From: Akkermansia muciniphila
GTDB taxonomy: Bacteria; Verrucomicrobiota; Verrucomicrobiia; Limisphaerales; SIBE01
Direction: 5' to 3'
Assembly: GCA_945861765.1 (NCBI GenBank)
Contig: CAMAWP010000006.1
Span: forward strand, 1 to 62,758
Length of the DNA stretch: 62,758 nucleotides
How positions within the stretch are numbered: position 1 is the stretch's first letter; every line of letters begins with the position of its first letter. The translations under genes were made by a program, and so were the position numbers. Of this stretch, positions 8,318 through 16,837 are shown piece by piece. The notes below the pieces were generated by a model. The model was not told the DNA's origin and ran no database searches. It was given only the letters and a program-made list of their open reading frames with translations.

Positions 8318-9673
8318 ATGAATCCCATTCCCCGGCGGCGTTTCCTCGCATCGTCCGGCAAAGCCACTGCCGCCCTTGCCACGAGTTCGGCCCAGCTCAC
8401 AATTTCCCGCCTCGCACGCGCCCAGAGCCCGAGCGACCGCATCGTCCTCGCGCTCATCGGCGCGGGCGGGCGCGCCGCCGACCACTCCGCCGGCATGTCG
8501 CGACTGCCGGGCGTGGAGTTCAAGTATGTGTGTGACGTGTGGAAGGACCGCGGCGCGGGCATCCTGCGGGATCTGGAGAAATTGCAGAAACGCGCGCCTC
8601 TGAGGATCTCCGACATGCGCGTGGCATTCGACGACAAGGACGTCAACGCCGTGGTCATCGCCACTCCGGAACATTGGCACGCCCTTGCCACCGTCTGGGC
8701 CTGCCAGGCAGGCAAGGATGTGTACGTGGAAAAAAACCCATCCATGACCGTATGGGAAGGGCGCAAAATGCTCGAAGCGGCGCGGAAGTATGAGCGTATC
8801 GTGCAGGTGGGCTTCCAGAATCGCAGCGGTCCGTACGCGGCGTCCGCGCGGGACTACATCGCCAGCGGGAAATTGGGGCGTATCGTGCACGTAAAGGTCT
8901 ACAATCTGCTCGGTGGCTCATCGTGGGAACCGAAGCCCGACAGCGAACCGCCGGCTGGCCTCGATTGGGACGCGTGGCTCGGGCCGGCACCCCAAGTGCC
9001 CTACAACGCCGGACGCCACTTGAACTGGCATCCGTGGTGGGATTACAAGGGGGGAACGCTCGCCGACGACGCCAGCCATCAACTGGACCTGACCCGCATG
9101 GCGCTTGGCGATCCGCCGCATCCGAAGTCCGTGCTCTGCATAGGAGGCAACTACGCGTTCCGGTCGAAACGGGAAGTGCCCGAGCTTCAATGCATCACCT
9201 ACGATTACGGCGACTTCGCCATGACCTGCGAAAGCGGTAACGCGACGAACTATCTGCGCAAGTTCCCGGGAGAAGTCCGCTTTGGTGACAAATGGCCGCA
9301 CTGGCCCACATCGGCCACGCGCGTGGAGATTTACGGCACGGAGGCCATGATGTACCTCGGCCGGCACGGATGTGGCTGGCAGGTGATGGTCGAGGGTGGG
9401 AAGGTCATCGACCAGGACAAGGGTTACTTCCCGGACAAATGGCACCAGCCAAACTTCATCGACTGCCTGCGCACGCGCAAGCGGCCGAACGCTGACATTG
9501 AGCAGGCCCATCATAGCGCGTGCCTCGTTCATCTGGCGAACACCTCCTACCGTGTTGGACAAAAGCAACTGATATTCGACGGCGCCAGTGAACGGTTCAC
9601 GAACAGCGAGGATGCGAACGCTTTGCTGAGACCAGCGTATCGGAAACATTACCGGATCCCGGAACAAGTCTGA
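8318..9673 (+). CDS. Tat-exported Gfo/Idh/MocA family oxidoreductase
   Basis: A 451-aa protein with a twin-arginine signal (RRRFLASS near residue 6) and an Ala-rich run to about residue 35. A Rossmann NAD(P)-binding domain follows: LALIGAGGRA, then CDVWKDRG. The family's EKP motif appears as EKNPSMTVWEGRKM. The C-terminal half is the substrate-binding alpha/beta domain with GGTLADDASHQLDLTRMALG. Such proteins oxidise or epimerise sugars, often with a tightly bound cofactor, and many in PVC bacteria are Tat-exported. It stands alone in the + direction between the aminotransferase scar and the isochorismatase fusion. Substrate is unknown. Confidence 0.9.
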   Translation: MNPIPRRRFLASSGKATAALATSSAQLTISRLARAQSPSDRIVLALIGAGGRAADHSAGMSRLPGVEFKYVCDVWKDRGAGILRDLEKLQKRAPLRISDMRVAFDDKDVNAVVIATPEHWHALATVWACQAGKDVYVEKNPSMTVWEGRKMLEAARKYERIVQVGFQNRSGPYAASARDYIASGKLGRIVHVKVYNLLGGSSWEPKPDSEPPAGLDWDAWLGPAPQVPYNAGRHLNWHPWWDYKGGTLADDASHQLDLTRMALGDPPHPKSVLCIGGNYAFRSKREVPELQCITYDYGDFAMTCESGNATNYLRKFPGEVRFGDKWPHWPTSATRVEIYGTEAMMYLGRHGCGWQVMVEGGKVIDQDKGYFPDKWHQPNFIDCLRTRKRPNADIEQAHHSACLVHLANTSYRVGQKQLIFDGASERFTNSEDANALLRPAYRKHYRIPEQV

Positions 9674-9712
9674 ATTGCCAGCCTGTATAAGCACTCCATC
9701 ACATTCACTTCG

Positions 9713-11281
9713 ATGATTCGTTTGGTAACTTTACTCGGATTGGTAGCCACCTTTGCTCCATTGCCTCTTTCCGGCCTGACGTTGGAGCTTCGACGCCGGG
9801 ATCCCGCGACCGGAGCAGTCTCCATCAAGAATGAGGAGGTCGATCCGAAGCGCGTCGGCGTTATTGCCGTGGATGTCTGGAACTATCATTGGTGCAAGAC
9901 GGCGACAATGCGCGTGGATGCCATCGTGCCGCGGCTGAACAAGGCGCTTGAGGCCGCCCGGGCGCTCGGCATGACGGTTATGTTATGCCCAAGCGACGTG
10001 GTGAACAACTACGTGGGTTATCCGCAGCGCGAAGTGATCTTTCTCCTGCCGAAGATTCCGGTGCCTTCGTTAGTGGATGTGACCTGTCCGCCGGCACCCG
10101 ATGCGGGCGGCTGCGCCTGCGGACGAGAGCGCTGCGCCGGGGAAAACTTCGGGTGGGACGGCATGCACCCCGGCCTGATCATGGGCGAACCCGACTTGAT
10201 GCCCGATACCCAAGGGGAGGTTTATGCCCTCTGCCAGCAGCGAGGGCTGACGCACCTGATCTATGTCGGATTCCACACCCAAGCCTGCCTCCTCGGCAAG
10301 GCGATGGGGCTGCGCGGAATGAAATCCGCCGGTCTGCACTGCGTGTTGGCCCGCGATATGACGGATGCTCACCCCGGGTACGATCCGTCGCGCGACTTCA
10401 CACCGGATCTCAATACCGAACAGGTCGTGGAACATTTCGAGAGGTACATCGCCCCCACGATCAGTTTCCAACAAGAGTTGACCAAGCTCGGCAAATGGGA
10501 CGCCCGCTGGGTGGTCGATCCCGTGCGGATTGCGCCGTGGGGAACACCCATGCGCCCGCACTTGTTTGAACAACCCATCACCGTGACACTCGCGGCTCCG
10601 TTGCAGCCGGGAGCGGAGATTCGCTACACGTTAGACGGATCTGCTCCTTCAGCGACCTCGACGCTCTATACCAAGCCGATCGCATTTGCCGACACCACTC
10701 AACTGCGCGCTGCAGCATTTCGCGGTGGACGAGCGGTCTGCCTGGAGTCCGAGGGTTCCTACGTGCGGATGGGCGCGCTGCCGCCGGCCCCGGATATCGC
10801 GATCGGGGAGTTGACGCCAGTCCGCAGCGTTGGCTTCGGTCATAGTTATGGCGAAAAGGTCCGATATTCAGGCCTTACAAAACCGCCGCAAAAAGATAAG
10901 TCGAACTTGGGTTTTGACTTGAGAGTCAATCGAACGACCTACCCAACCGGCATGGGCGTCCATGCGCCCTGTGCGCTGATTTATCAGATCAAGCCGGAAT
11001 ACGAGCGCTTCGTCGCGCTGGCGGGCGCGGATGAATACCTCGTCAGCATCAGCCACGGCTCGAACCTCACGAAGTATCCCAGCATCGTCTTCAAGGTTTT
11101 TATCGACGGCAAGGAGGCGGCGGCGAGCCCAGTGATGCGCGTCCTCTCCTCTGCGTGGCGATTCGATGTTCCGATCCCCGGAGGTGCCAGGTTCATCAGC
11201 CTCGTCGCCATGGATGCGGGTGACGGTTCGCGGGAAGATTTCGCGGATTGGGCGAATGCGGGCTTCGTCGTCCGAAAATGA
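9713..11281 (+). CDS. Exported isochorismatase-like / chitobiase-type / NPCBM fusion
   Basis: A 522-aa protein in three parts. Residues 1-21 are a signal peptide. Residues about 45-250 are an isochorismatase-like (cysteine hydrolase) domain with Asp54 in AVDVW and the nucleophile Cys192 in GFHTQACLLGK; a Cys-rich insertion (PDAGGCACGRERCAGE) lies at about 130-144. Residues about 285-345 form a chitobiase/FN3-like sandwich (IRYTLDGSAPSATSTLYTKP). Residues about 365-522 are an NPCBM carbohydrate-binding domain ending DWANAGFVVRK. The combination suggests an amidase or ester hydrolase directed to glycans on the cell surface. Hydrolysis of isochorismate itself is unlikely. A fragment of a paralogue is present at 7577-7690. 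Confidence 0.86.
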   Translation: MIRLVTLLGLVATFAPLPLSGLTLELRRRDPATGAVSIKNEEVDPKRVGVIAVDVWNYHWCKTATMRVDAIVPRLNKALEAARALGMTVMLCPSDVVNNYVGYPQREVIFLLPKIPVPSLVDVTCPPAPDAGGCACGRERCAGENFGWDGMHPGLIMGEPDLMPDTQGEVYALCQQRGLTHLIYVGFHTQACLLGKAMGLRGMKSAGLHCVLARDMTDAHPGYDPSRDFTPDLNTEQVVEHFERYIAPTISFQQELTKLGKWDARWVVDPVRIAPWGTPMRPHLFEQPITVTLAAPLQPGAEIRYTLDGSAPSATSTLYTKPIAFADTTQLRAAAFRGGRAVCLESEGSYVRMGALPPAPDIAIGELTPVRSVGFGHSYGEKVRYSGLTKPPQKDKSNLGFDLRVNRTTYPTGMGVHAPCALIYQIKPEYERFVALAGADEYLVSISHGSNLTKYPSIVFKVFIDGKEAAASPVMRVLSSAWRFDVPIPGGARFISLVAMDAGDGSREDFADWANAGFVVRK

Positions 11282-11344
11282 AAGCCGAACCGCCAGGCTG
11301 GCGAACTGCAGCGCTCCCCCATTATGTTTGAGGCTCGGAGGCTT

Positions 11345-12712
11345 TTACTTCCCGCCGTAATCAATACCCTGCGGCTCAGGACGATCTTCCGTGATGAGTT
11401 TCCAACTGGCCCCCATCTCGCGCATGGCCCGGAAGTCGCGCGACTTGTAAACGAACCGTAGTTGAGGTGTATCCTGAAGATCGCCGCCCTTGACCCGCGA
11501 GTCCATCGCCGCATCGAGGATGCCGGTGGTCATCAAGGTCCGCTCCACCGGATACGGCGCCTGGTGTTCACGAAAATGGGTTTGAATGGCGTGGGACAGG
11601 GCCTTGAAGAGATTGCGATTTTGCCACGGGCCGACGTAGAAGCTCGTGGCCCGCGGAGTGGTCTCACCTGCCAGCCGGCAGGAAAAATACCAGCGAATGC
11701 CCGTGGTTCCGGCGGCCAGCATCGTGCCGCGAGTGCCATCACGATAAGTGACCAGGATCCCGTGTGAAACGAAAGGGCGATTATTGCCCACCTGAGCCAT
11801 AGGCCGCATCAGCTCCCAGGCGGAGGGCAAGCCTGGGATCGGCTTCGCGGCCAGGGCTGCCGCCGCCAAATCGGGCGACCAGCGCCCTTCTCGCGCCGCT
11901 TGCCAGAGCGCCGCGCCTTCTAGAAACTGGACCCGCGTGACGCCCGTTTCCCCCCCGCGCCGGCCCTCGACCATTGACTGAAGCACTTCGAGTCCATGGA
12001 TGTCATACGACTCGACGCCGCCTCCATGAATCGACACCGCTTCTTCGATGCGGGCTCGCCGGGGCAGTTCCAGGGGCGGAGTCCGTTCGGCGAGCGGGAC
12101 CGAGCTGCCCGCCATCAAGGGGATCTTCATCTGCCGGGCTGTGTCGTACATCTCCCTGGCCCAATCCCAGCGATACGACAGGTGTTTGTCGTTGAAAACC
12201 GGGACGACCCGTCCGCTTTGGCGGAAAACGGCCACGATCTCATCGAAGAACCGTTTGCGCGGATACTCGATCTGCGCCTTGGCATTGACCGGATAGTTTC
12301 CATGTTCGCCAATGGAAAGCACCGCATCGACGGCCAACCGATCGCTGCCCCGGCAGAGCGCTTCGGCAATGGTCTTGTATAGGACAACACCATGCTTGGC
12401 CGAGATGGCACGCGAGAGCTCATTGGCCGGAACCTGATCCACATACAGGCTGACGACATCCATTCCAGGCGAGGTCAACGTGCCGTTGAATAGGTAGGGT
12501 TCGAGAAAGTTTTCAAGGATGACGTGCGCGTGGCTCCGGTAGGAATACTCCGTGACGACGGCCGCGACGCGGATCCGTTTTCCATTGGCGGCGGACGGGG
12601 TGAGGTTTGTCGAACCTGGGAATGCCGAGGCAAGAGTAGCACTTGCGAGAGCTTGGCTGGTCGTTCCCAGGAAAGCGCGGCGTGAGACTCCACGGGATTG
12701 CGGATTGATCAT
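11345..12712 (-). CDS. Tat-exported protein of uncharacterised family (paralogue of the gene at 23821-25080)
   Basis: A 455-aa protein with a twin-arginine signal (SRRAFLGTT) followed by a processing region near residue 35. I do not recognise the family. Conserved blocks shared with the second copy in this window are: RVAAVVTEY with SHAHV; VSLYVDQ; LAVDAVLSIGEHGNYP; SGRVVPVFNDKHLSY; DTARQMKIPLMAGSSVP; and RRGGETGV. The invariant His, Asp, Glu and Lys residues look like an active or metal site in an alpha/beta protein. It lies immediately downstream of a Gfo/Idh/MocA relic on the same strand, so the family may act beside such oxidoreductases. The gene converges with the isochorismatase fusion. 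Confidence 0.85.
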   Translation of the reverse strand: MINPQSRGVSRRAFLGTTSQALASATLASAFPGSTNLTPSAANGKRIRVAAVVTEYSYRSHAHVILENFLEPYLFNGTLTSPGMDVVSLYVDQVPANELSRAISAKHGVVLYKTIAEALCRGSDRLAVDAVLSIGEHGNYPVNAKAQIEYPRKRFFDEIVAVFRQSGRVVPVFNDKHLSYRWDWAREMYDTARQMKIPLMAGSSVPLAERTPPLELPRRARIEEAVSIHGGGVESYDIHGLEVLQSMVEGRRGGETGVTRVQFLEGAALWQAAREGRWSPDLAAAALAAKPIPGLPSAWELMRPMAQVGNNRPFVSHGILVTYRDGTRGTMLAAGTTGIRWYFSCRLAGETTPRATSFYVGPWQNRNLFKALSHAIQTHFREHQAPYPVERTLMTTGILDAAMDSRVKGGDLQDTPQLRFVYKSRDFRAMREMGASWKLITEDRPEPQGIDYGGK

Positions 12713-12737
12713 AGTGGCACCAAGATGACAGCCCGCT

Positions 12738-13010
12738 TCATCCCATTTTCCAGGGTGCTCGGTAGGGACGACTCAGCAGCTTGTTCGCTTCCGGATCGTT
12801 GACAATCTTCTCCCGTCGGGGATCCCACTTCAGGTCACGGCCCAGCTGCATCGCGATATTGCCCAGGTGCGCGATCGTGATGGAGCGGTGAGCCACTTCG
12901 CACGGCGCGATGGGTTCCCGCCGCGAATAAACGCAATCGATGAAATTGCGAAAGTGATTAGCGCTTTCGTAAAGGTGAATTTCCCTGGACCCGATGACGG
13001 AGTCCCACAC
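12738..13010 (-). pseudogene. C-terminal relic of a Gfo/Idh/MocA oxidoreductase
   Basis: About 90 codons encode only the end of a Gfo/Idh/MocA protein: FRNFIDCVYSRREPI, HRSITIAHLGNIAMQLGR, LKWDPRREKI and a final LLSRPYRAPW. The Rossmann domain and catalytic EKP region are missing. The sequence between 13011 and 13216 shows no recognisable continuation. It stops 25 nt before the start of the unknown Tat protein, so the two probably formed an operon once. Confidence 0.8.
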
Positions 13011-13216
13011 GGAAGCAGGGTTCGCTCATACCGTTTTCTTTCGTCGTTGTTCCGAGAATGCAGGCTGATCGGAGAAGCATACCCGGATTTCGTCGGCGTT
13101 CTACTCTTTTTCTCCCAAGTTTTTGCAACCGCACCGATGAACGACGGCAACATAATGGGTGAACCCAATGGTTCGTTCGGTTTTCTCCGGCTTGAAGGTG
13201 CCGCGCGCGTTCTCCG

Positions 13217-14824
13217 TCATCGCTTCAGCAGTTCGTCCAGGGGGATTTTTAGAAACACCAGATGAGCCCGGCTGCCTTCATAGACGATGCCGACATGATC
13301 GGCGTCGATGCGAGTGAGACTCGGGTAACCCGCGCCCCGGCCTTCGTCGAGGAGCAGATGCTTTGACTCGGGCCAGGTCCGGCCGTCATCGAAGCTGACC
13401 TGGATGGTGTGTTGCGTGCGGCTTGTCTGTGAGTGGGGATTGGCGAACAGCAAGACGTGTCTCCGTTCGCGCGGCGGACCGTAATCCACCCGCAAGAGGC
13501 TCCCGTTGCAATTGGGCTCGATCAATGCTTTGCGGTTGGTTTCGTGCGGCTCCCACGTGCGGCCCAGATCCCGCGTGACGAACACCGCGCGGAACCGGTC
13601 GTGGTCGTTGCGCATGTTCAACATGATCGAGCCGTCGCCGAGATGCGCCGCCTGACACTCGTTGCCGCCGCTGAAGGCGGGCGCGCCGATAGTCCAATTC
13701 GCGCCATGATCGTGGCTGGTCATCAAGGTGGCGAAGGGGACGCCCTGCTCGTCGCGTCCCTGCACGGGCATGACCAGGGCGCCGTCCGGCAGTTGGATGC
13801 CCTGCTGCGGCGACGGAGCCAGCAGCCACCACTCGGTTCGCTTTAACTGGCGCGTGAGGTTCTCCGGCTGGCTCCAGGTGCGGCCGTCGTCCCTCGAGCG
13901 CACCATCATAAACTGCGCGCTCTTGCCGATCTCGAACCCCGGCTCGGAACCATCCGCGTTCCACTGATGTTTGCCTGGCTTGCCATTCATCCAGACGGCA
14001 AAGCAGAAAATCTCTCCTGTCTGCCAGTCCGCAATAATGCCCGGATCGCTGCAACCGTTTTGTTCCTGGGGCAGCCCGCCAAACTCACCCATGTCCATGA
14101 TCACGCGGACCGGCTCCCAAGTCCGACCGGTATCGGCGCTGCGGCTGAGCCCGATGTCGATGTCCTCCTGCAAATCCCGGCCCTTCCGGCGCCGCATGTC
14201 ATAGACGCAGAGCAGCGTCCCCTTCGCGGTCGTGGCCAGAGCCGGAATGCGATACGTATGAACACCGTCGTCCTCATGCTTGCGGAGCGCGATGCCGATG
14301 CGCTGCCGACCTCCGGGAGCCGAGAGGCTCGGAATCAACCGGCCAGCAGTCGTTTCAATGGAACTGCAGGCGGCCGCGACGCGATGCGACAGATCGGCTG
14401 AAGTTTTCAGTTTGGCTGATAACCAAAACACGTTTTTCCCTTCCTTCAAGTTGAGCGCGGCGCGAAAGGTCAACCTCACTTTCGGCGGGACCGGCTCGCC
14501 CACCGCTTGGGTCGCCGCGAACTCTTCCTTGTCTTGCGTATAAAAGAGGGACAAAGACTCAATGTCAGCGGGATCATCAGTCCCTTCGAGTGTGAAAGAC
14601 ATCTCGTTCACGCGAACCTCCTGACTCGCGTCCGCTTGGATGGTCACACGCAACAGAGGATTATGTTCGTTGCGGATCAGGACCGGATGAGCAGGACGCC
14701 GCGAAGAACCGATCAGGTGCTTGGCCCCAGCCGCATCAGGCGCAGCCACCAGTCCTGTCCCGAGGACAAAAGCCAGACTGAGCCAGGCGATCCAGCGGAA
14801 CACTTGCAAACGAAGTCTGTTCAT
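13217..14824 (-). CDS. Exported exo-alpha-sialidase (GH33-like)
   Basis: A 535-aa protein from the ATG at 14824 (a GTG at 14842 would add six residues). A hydrophobic signal segment occupies residues about 9-27. Residues about 40-160 resemble the beta-sandwich domain found at the N-terminus of bacterial sialidases (BNR-associated N-terminal domain). The six-bladed propeller begins with YRIPAL, the version here of the FRIP arginine motif. At least four Asp-boxes are present: SADTGRTW, SRDDGRTW, TRDLGRTW and SFDDGRTW. The late motif IVYEGS fits the catalytic or substrate-binding region. It would release terminal sialic acids from glycoconjugates. It is not obviously linked to sialic acid catabolic genes here. 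Confidence 0.9.
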   Translation of the reverse strand: MNRLRLQVFRWIAWLSLAFVLGTGLVAAPDAAGAKHLIGSSRRPAHPVLIRNEHNPLLRVTIQADASQEVRVNEMSFTLEGTDDPADIESLSLFYTQDKEEFAATQAVGEPVPPKVRLTFRAALNLKEGKNVFWLSAKLKTSADLSHRVAAACSSIETTAGRLIPSLSAPGGRQRIGIALRKHEDDGVHTYRIPALATTAKGTLLCVYDMRRRKGRDLQEDIDIGLSRSADTGRTWEPVRVIMDMGEFGGLPQEQNGCSDPGIIADWQTGEIFCFAVWMNGKPGKHQWNADGSEPGFEIGKSAQFMMVRSRDDGRTWSQPENLTRQLKRTEWWLLAPSPQQGIQLPDGALVMPVQGRDEQGVPFATLMTSHDHGANWTIGAPAFSGGNECQAAHLGDGSIMLNMRNDHDRFRAVFVTRDLGRTWEPHETNRKALIEPNCNGSLLRVDYGPPRERRHVLLFANPHSQTSRTQHTIQVSFDDGRTWPESKHLLLDEGRGAGYPSLTRIDADHVGIVYEGSRAHLVFLKIPLDELLKR

Positions 14825-14863
14825 AGTGGGTGGTGCTGACACGATGCAATCTTGCCGACCGAG

Positions 14864-15442
14864 TTACAAGCCCAGTTTCCGCCGCCCTTCATCCGTCAAT
14901 CGGTTCGAGTTCCAGGACGGCTCCCAGGTTTGTTCGACGACCACGTGGCGGACGCCCGGAACCTTTAACAACACGTCGCGGACAGGCGACGCGTTGCCTC
15001 CACTCCCGAAGGTAATTCCCAGGGAAGGTAATTCCCAGGGACAGACAATTAATTGGAGAAAGAACTCCGGCTGGATCGGACGACGGAGTATCTTGCGAGT
15101 TCTCAAAACCAATTCCATGGGGTTAATGGGCTTGGAAATGCAATCCTCAGCCCCCATCTCGAGGCCCCGAACGCACTCTCCCATGTCGTTCTTTTCGCTG
15201 AGCAAAATGATTGGGATGGTCGACACCAGCACGTCTCGACGAAGCCTTCGGTAGAGTTCGAAACTCGCCAGGCCTGGAAAATCCACCGCCAGGACAATCA
15301 ATTCGGCAGCCTCTACAAGCACGATGCCGGCTACATCGTCAGGAGTATGCACCAGGACAACCTCATAGCTGGCCCCACACAAACTGCGTCGGGCCACCTC
15401 ACGTTCCTCGGCATCTGAGTCCACTACCAAGATTTTTGACAT
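14864..15442 (-). CDS. Chimeric ORF: response-regulator receiver joined to a DUF59/MIP18 tail through a REP-like repeat
   Basis: A 192-aa open frame from the ATG at 15442. Residues 1-125 are a CheY-like receiver domain with acidic pair Asp8/Asp10, phospho-acceptor Asp54 (LAVDFPG) and Lys104 (SKPINP). Residues about 126-147 are encoded by the REP-like repeat at 15011-15066 and have no protein homology that I see. Residues about 149-192 look like the C-terminus of a DUF59/MIP18 iron-sulfur assembly protein: [19 protein letters not shown] and then RLTDEGRRKLGL. The conserved N-terminal part of DUF59 is absent. It is either an expressed single-domain regulator with a foreign tail or two broken genes joined by the repeat. 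Confidence 0.7.
   Translation of the reverse strand: MSKILVVDSDAEEREVARRSLCGASYEVVLVHTPDDVAGIVLVEAAELIVLAVDFPGLASFELYRRLRRDVLVSTIPIILLSEKNDMGECVRGLEMGAEDCISKPINPMELVLRTRKILRRPIQPEFFLQLIVCPWELPSLGITFGSGGNASPVRDVLLKVPGVRHVVVEQTWEPSWNSNRLTDEGRRKLGL
15011..15066. repeat. REP-like repeat, copy inside the response-regulator ORF
   Basis: Two near-tandem units of GGTAATTCCCAGGGA are followed by GGGACAGACAATTAATTGG and GAGAAAGAACT. The 29-nt block at 15038-15066 is identical to 16809-16837, directly at the start of the REP-associated transposase gene. The copy lies in-frame in the receiver chimera. Confidence 0.8.
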
Positions 15443-15958
15443 GAACAACCCCAAACCTTGGGCCCGTCATGTCACAAATCCGTGACGCCATGGTAACGTG
15501 TTGGAAAATCAAAGCGGTGTAAGCGTTTCATTTAAATCACTACAAGACACTTAGGTCCAAGAAGGAACAGACATCGAAATCGGACTCGTTTCCTCCAGCT
15601 TTTCTTCCTCCGAGTCAGTTTTCGGCGTTCCTAACAAACAATTCACAAAGTCGTCACCTCCTAAGCCTCAAGTTGTCACACCTTTCGACCAGGATTCGAA
15701 AAGCTGTGCGGAAACCCTCCGGATCAAGCGCCCATACCGGTCGTAGGGTGCGGCTTTGGCAATGTTCCCGCCGGTTGTGTGCCTTCGCTCGATGTTTGAA
15801 CGGCGTGTTCAGCCAGGCTCAAGAAACAGAATCCAGTATCGCCCCACATGGCCATGAAAGTTGCTGAACTGCCCTCTCTCGACAAACCGCGGGACCGCGT
15901 TGAAGCCCCGATGACTCTGGCACCCGCGCGATGCAACCAAGTCCAGCATTGGTGCCTG
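15443..15958. other. Intergenic region without a confident gene
   Basis: This holds the divergent upstream region of the response-regulator ORF. A short inverted pair, GTCAC-N6-GTGAC, at 15471-15486 could be an operator, but this is a weak match. Between about 15500 and 15850 I see no conserved coding sequence. From 15848 the HAD-like reading frame is already open, but it does not resemble the family until 15959. Confidence 0.4.
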
Positions 15959-16693
15959 ATGCCGGAACTTGTGATCTTCGAACTCGTCGGCACCCTGGTC
16001 TACGACCAAGGGGCCATCGCCCGGTTTCTGACCGCCGCCTGTCTCCGGGCGGGCATCGCCGCTTCCCTCGACGATGTCGAGTCGCGCTGGAACTTCGGTC
16101 ACAACATCAGGAGCATCCTGACAATCATCGCCCTGCCACGCATCGCGAGCCTCGACAGCGATCGGCCAATTTCGTCAATCGTGCAAGGCATCGAAGAAGA
16201 CTTCAAGGCTCGAATCCAACATCACCTGCGAACGAGTTCCGAAGCGCGGGAAATTCCAGGGGCGACGAGAGCCTTGCAAACACTCCATGAAGCTGGGGTC
16301 AGGGTCGTCCTTGGCAGCAGACTTGACTTGGAAACGTGCCATTGTTTGATGGAACGTTTCGGATGGCACCAAAACCATTTGGTCGGTGACGTCCTTTCGT
16401 TGGCGGATGAGAACGACATCCTGGAGGATTCCTTCCTACCCGCGTTTCCTGCAAGGACTGGATGGCCCCTCGGGATGAGAGAAACGCAGATCGCCAAGGT
16501 CTGCGCGACACCCCTGGGTGTGACTTCGGGCCGTGCCGCGAGTTGCAAGTGGGTCATCGCCACTCTCTTCAATGCCCAGGACGAAACCGAATTCCAACCT
16601 CACCATCCAACCCACACCATCAGTCGCCTTGAGGACTTGGCGGGCGTTTTGTTCGAAAGGTCCCAGAACTGTTTTCACGAGTGTAAAGCGTAA
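15959..16693 (+). CDS. HAD-like hydrolase (phosphonatase type), nucleophile Asp replaced by Glu
   Basis: A 244-aa protein from the ATG at 15959, chosen because HAD motif I begins right there (PELVIFELVGTLV); an earlier in-frame ATG at 15848 would add 37 residues of no known type. In the phosphonatase-like HAD subgroup motif I is FDxxGT. Here the first Asp is Glu, which should abolish or change phosphotransfer. A cap region follows to about residue 100. Motif II-like VVLGSRLD (about 118) and motif III/IV-like GDVLSLADEND follow, then a HAD C-terminal GVTSG motif. It may be a binding or regulatory protein or a decaying gene. It precedes the transposase but is probably unrelated to it. Confidence 0.6.
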   Translation: MPELVIFELVGTLVYDQGAIARFLTAACLRAGIAASLDDVESRWNFGHNIRSILTIIALPRIASLDSDRPISSIVQGIEEDFKARIQHHLRTSSEAREIPGATRALQTLHEAGVRVVLGSRLDLETCHCLMERFGWHQNHLVGDVLSLADENDILEDSFLPAFPARTGWPLGMRETQIAKVCATPLGVTSGRAASCKWVIATLFNAQDETEFQPHHPTHTISRLEDLAGVLFERSQNCFHECKA

Positions 16694-16771
16694 TGGGCGC
16701 GGCGGCGCCTTGCACGTTCCTCCAGTTCTTGGTCTTGTCGGCGAAGATCTGCCCGATGGGCTCCATCGTGA

Positions 16772-16837
16772 GAATTCCGAGGAGAATTCCGAGGGACAAG
16801 AATTCCGAGGGACAGACAATTAATTGGAGAAAGAACT
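16772..16837. repeat. REP-like repeat array before the Y1 transposase
   Basis: Three close units of GAATTCCGAGG(GA) are followed by GGGACAGACAATTAATTGG and GAGAAAGAACT. The terminal 29 nt match the copy at 15038-15066 exactly. The array ends within the 5' end of the transposase frame, and the GGAGAAAGAACTTG sequence may supply its ribosome site and start. A reversed TTGTCTGTCCC occurs at 18201-18211 on the far side of the transposase. Confidence 0.75.
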
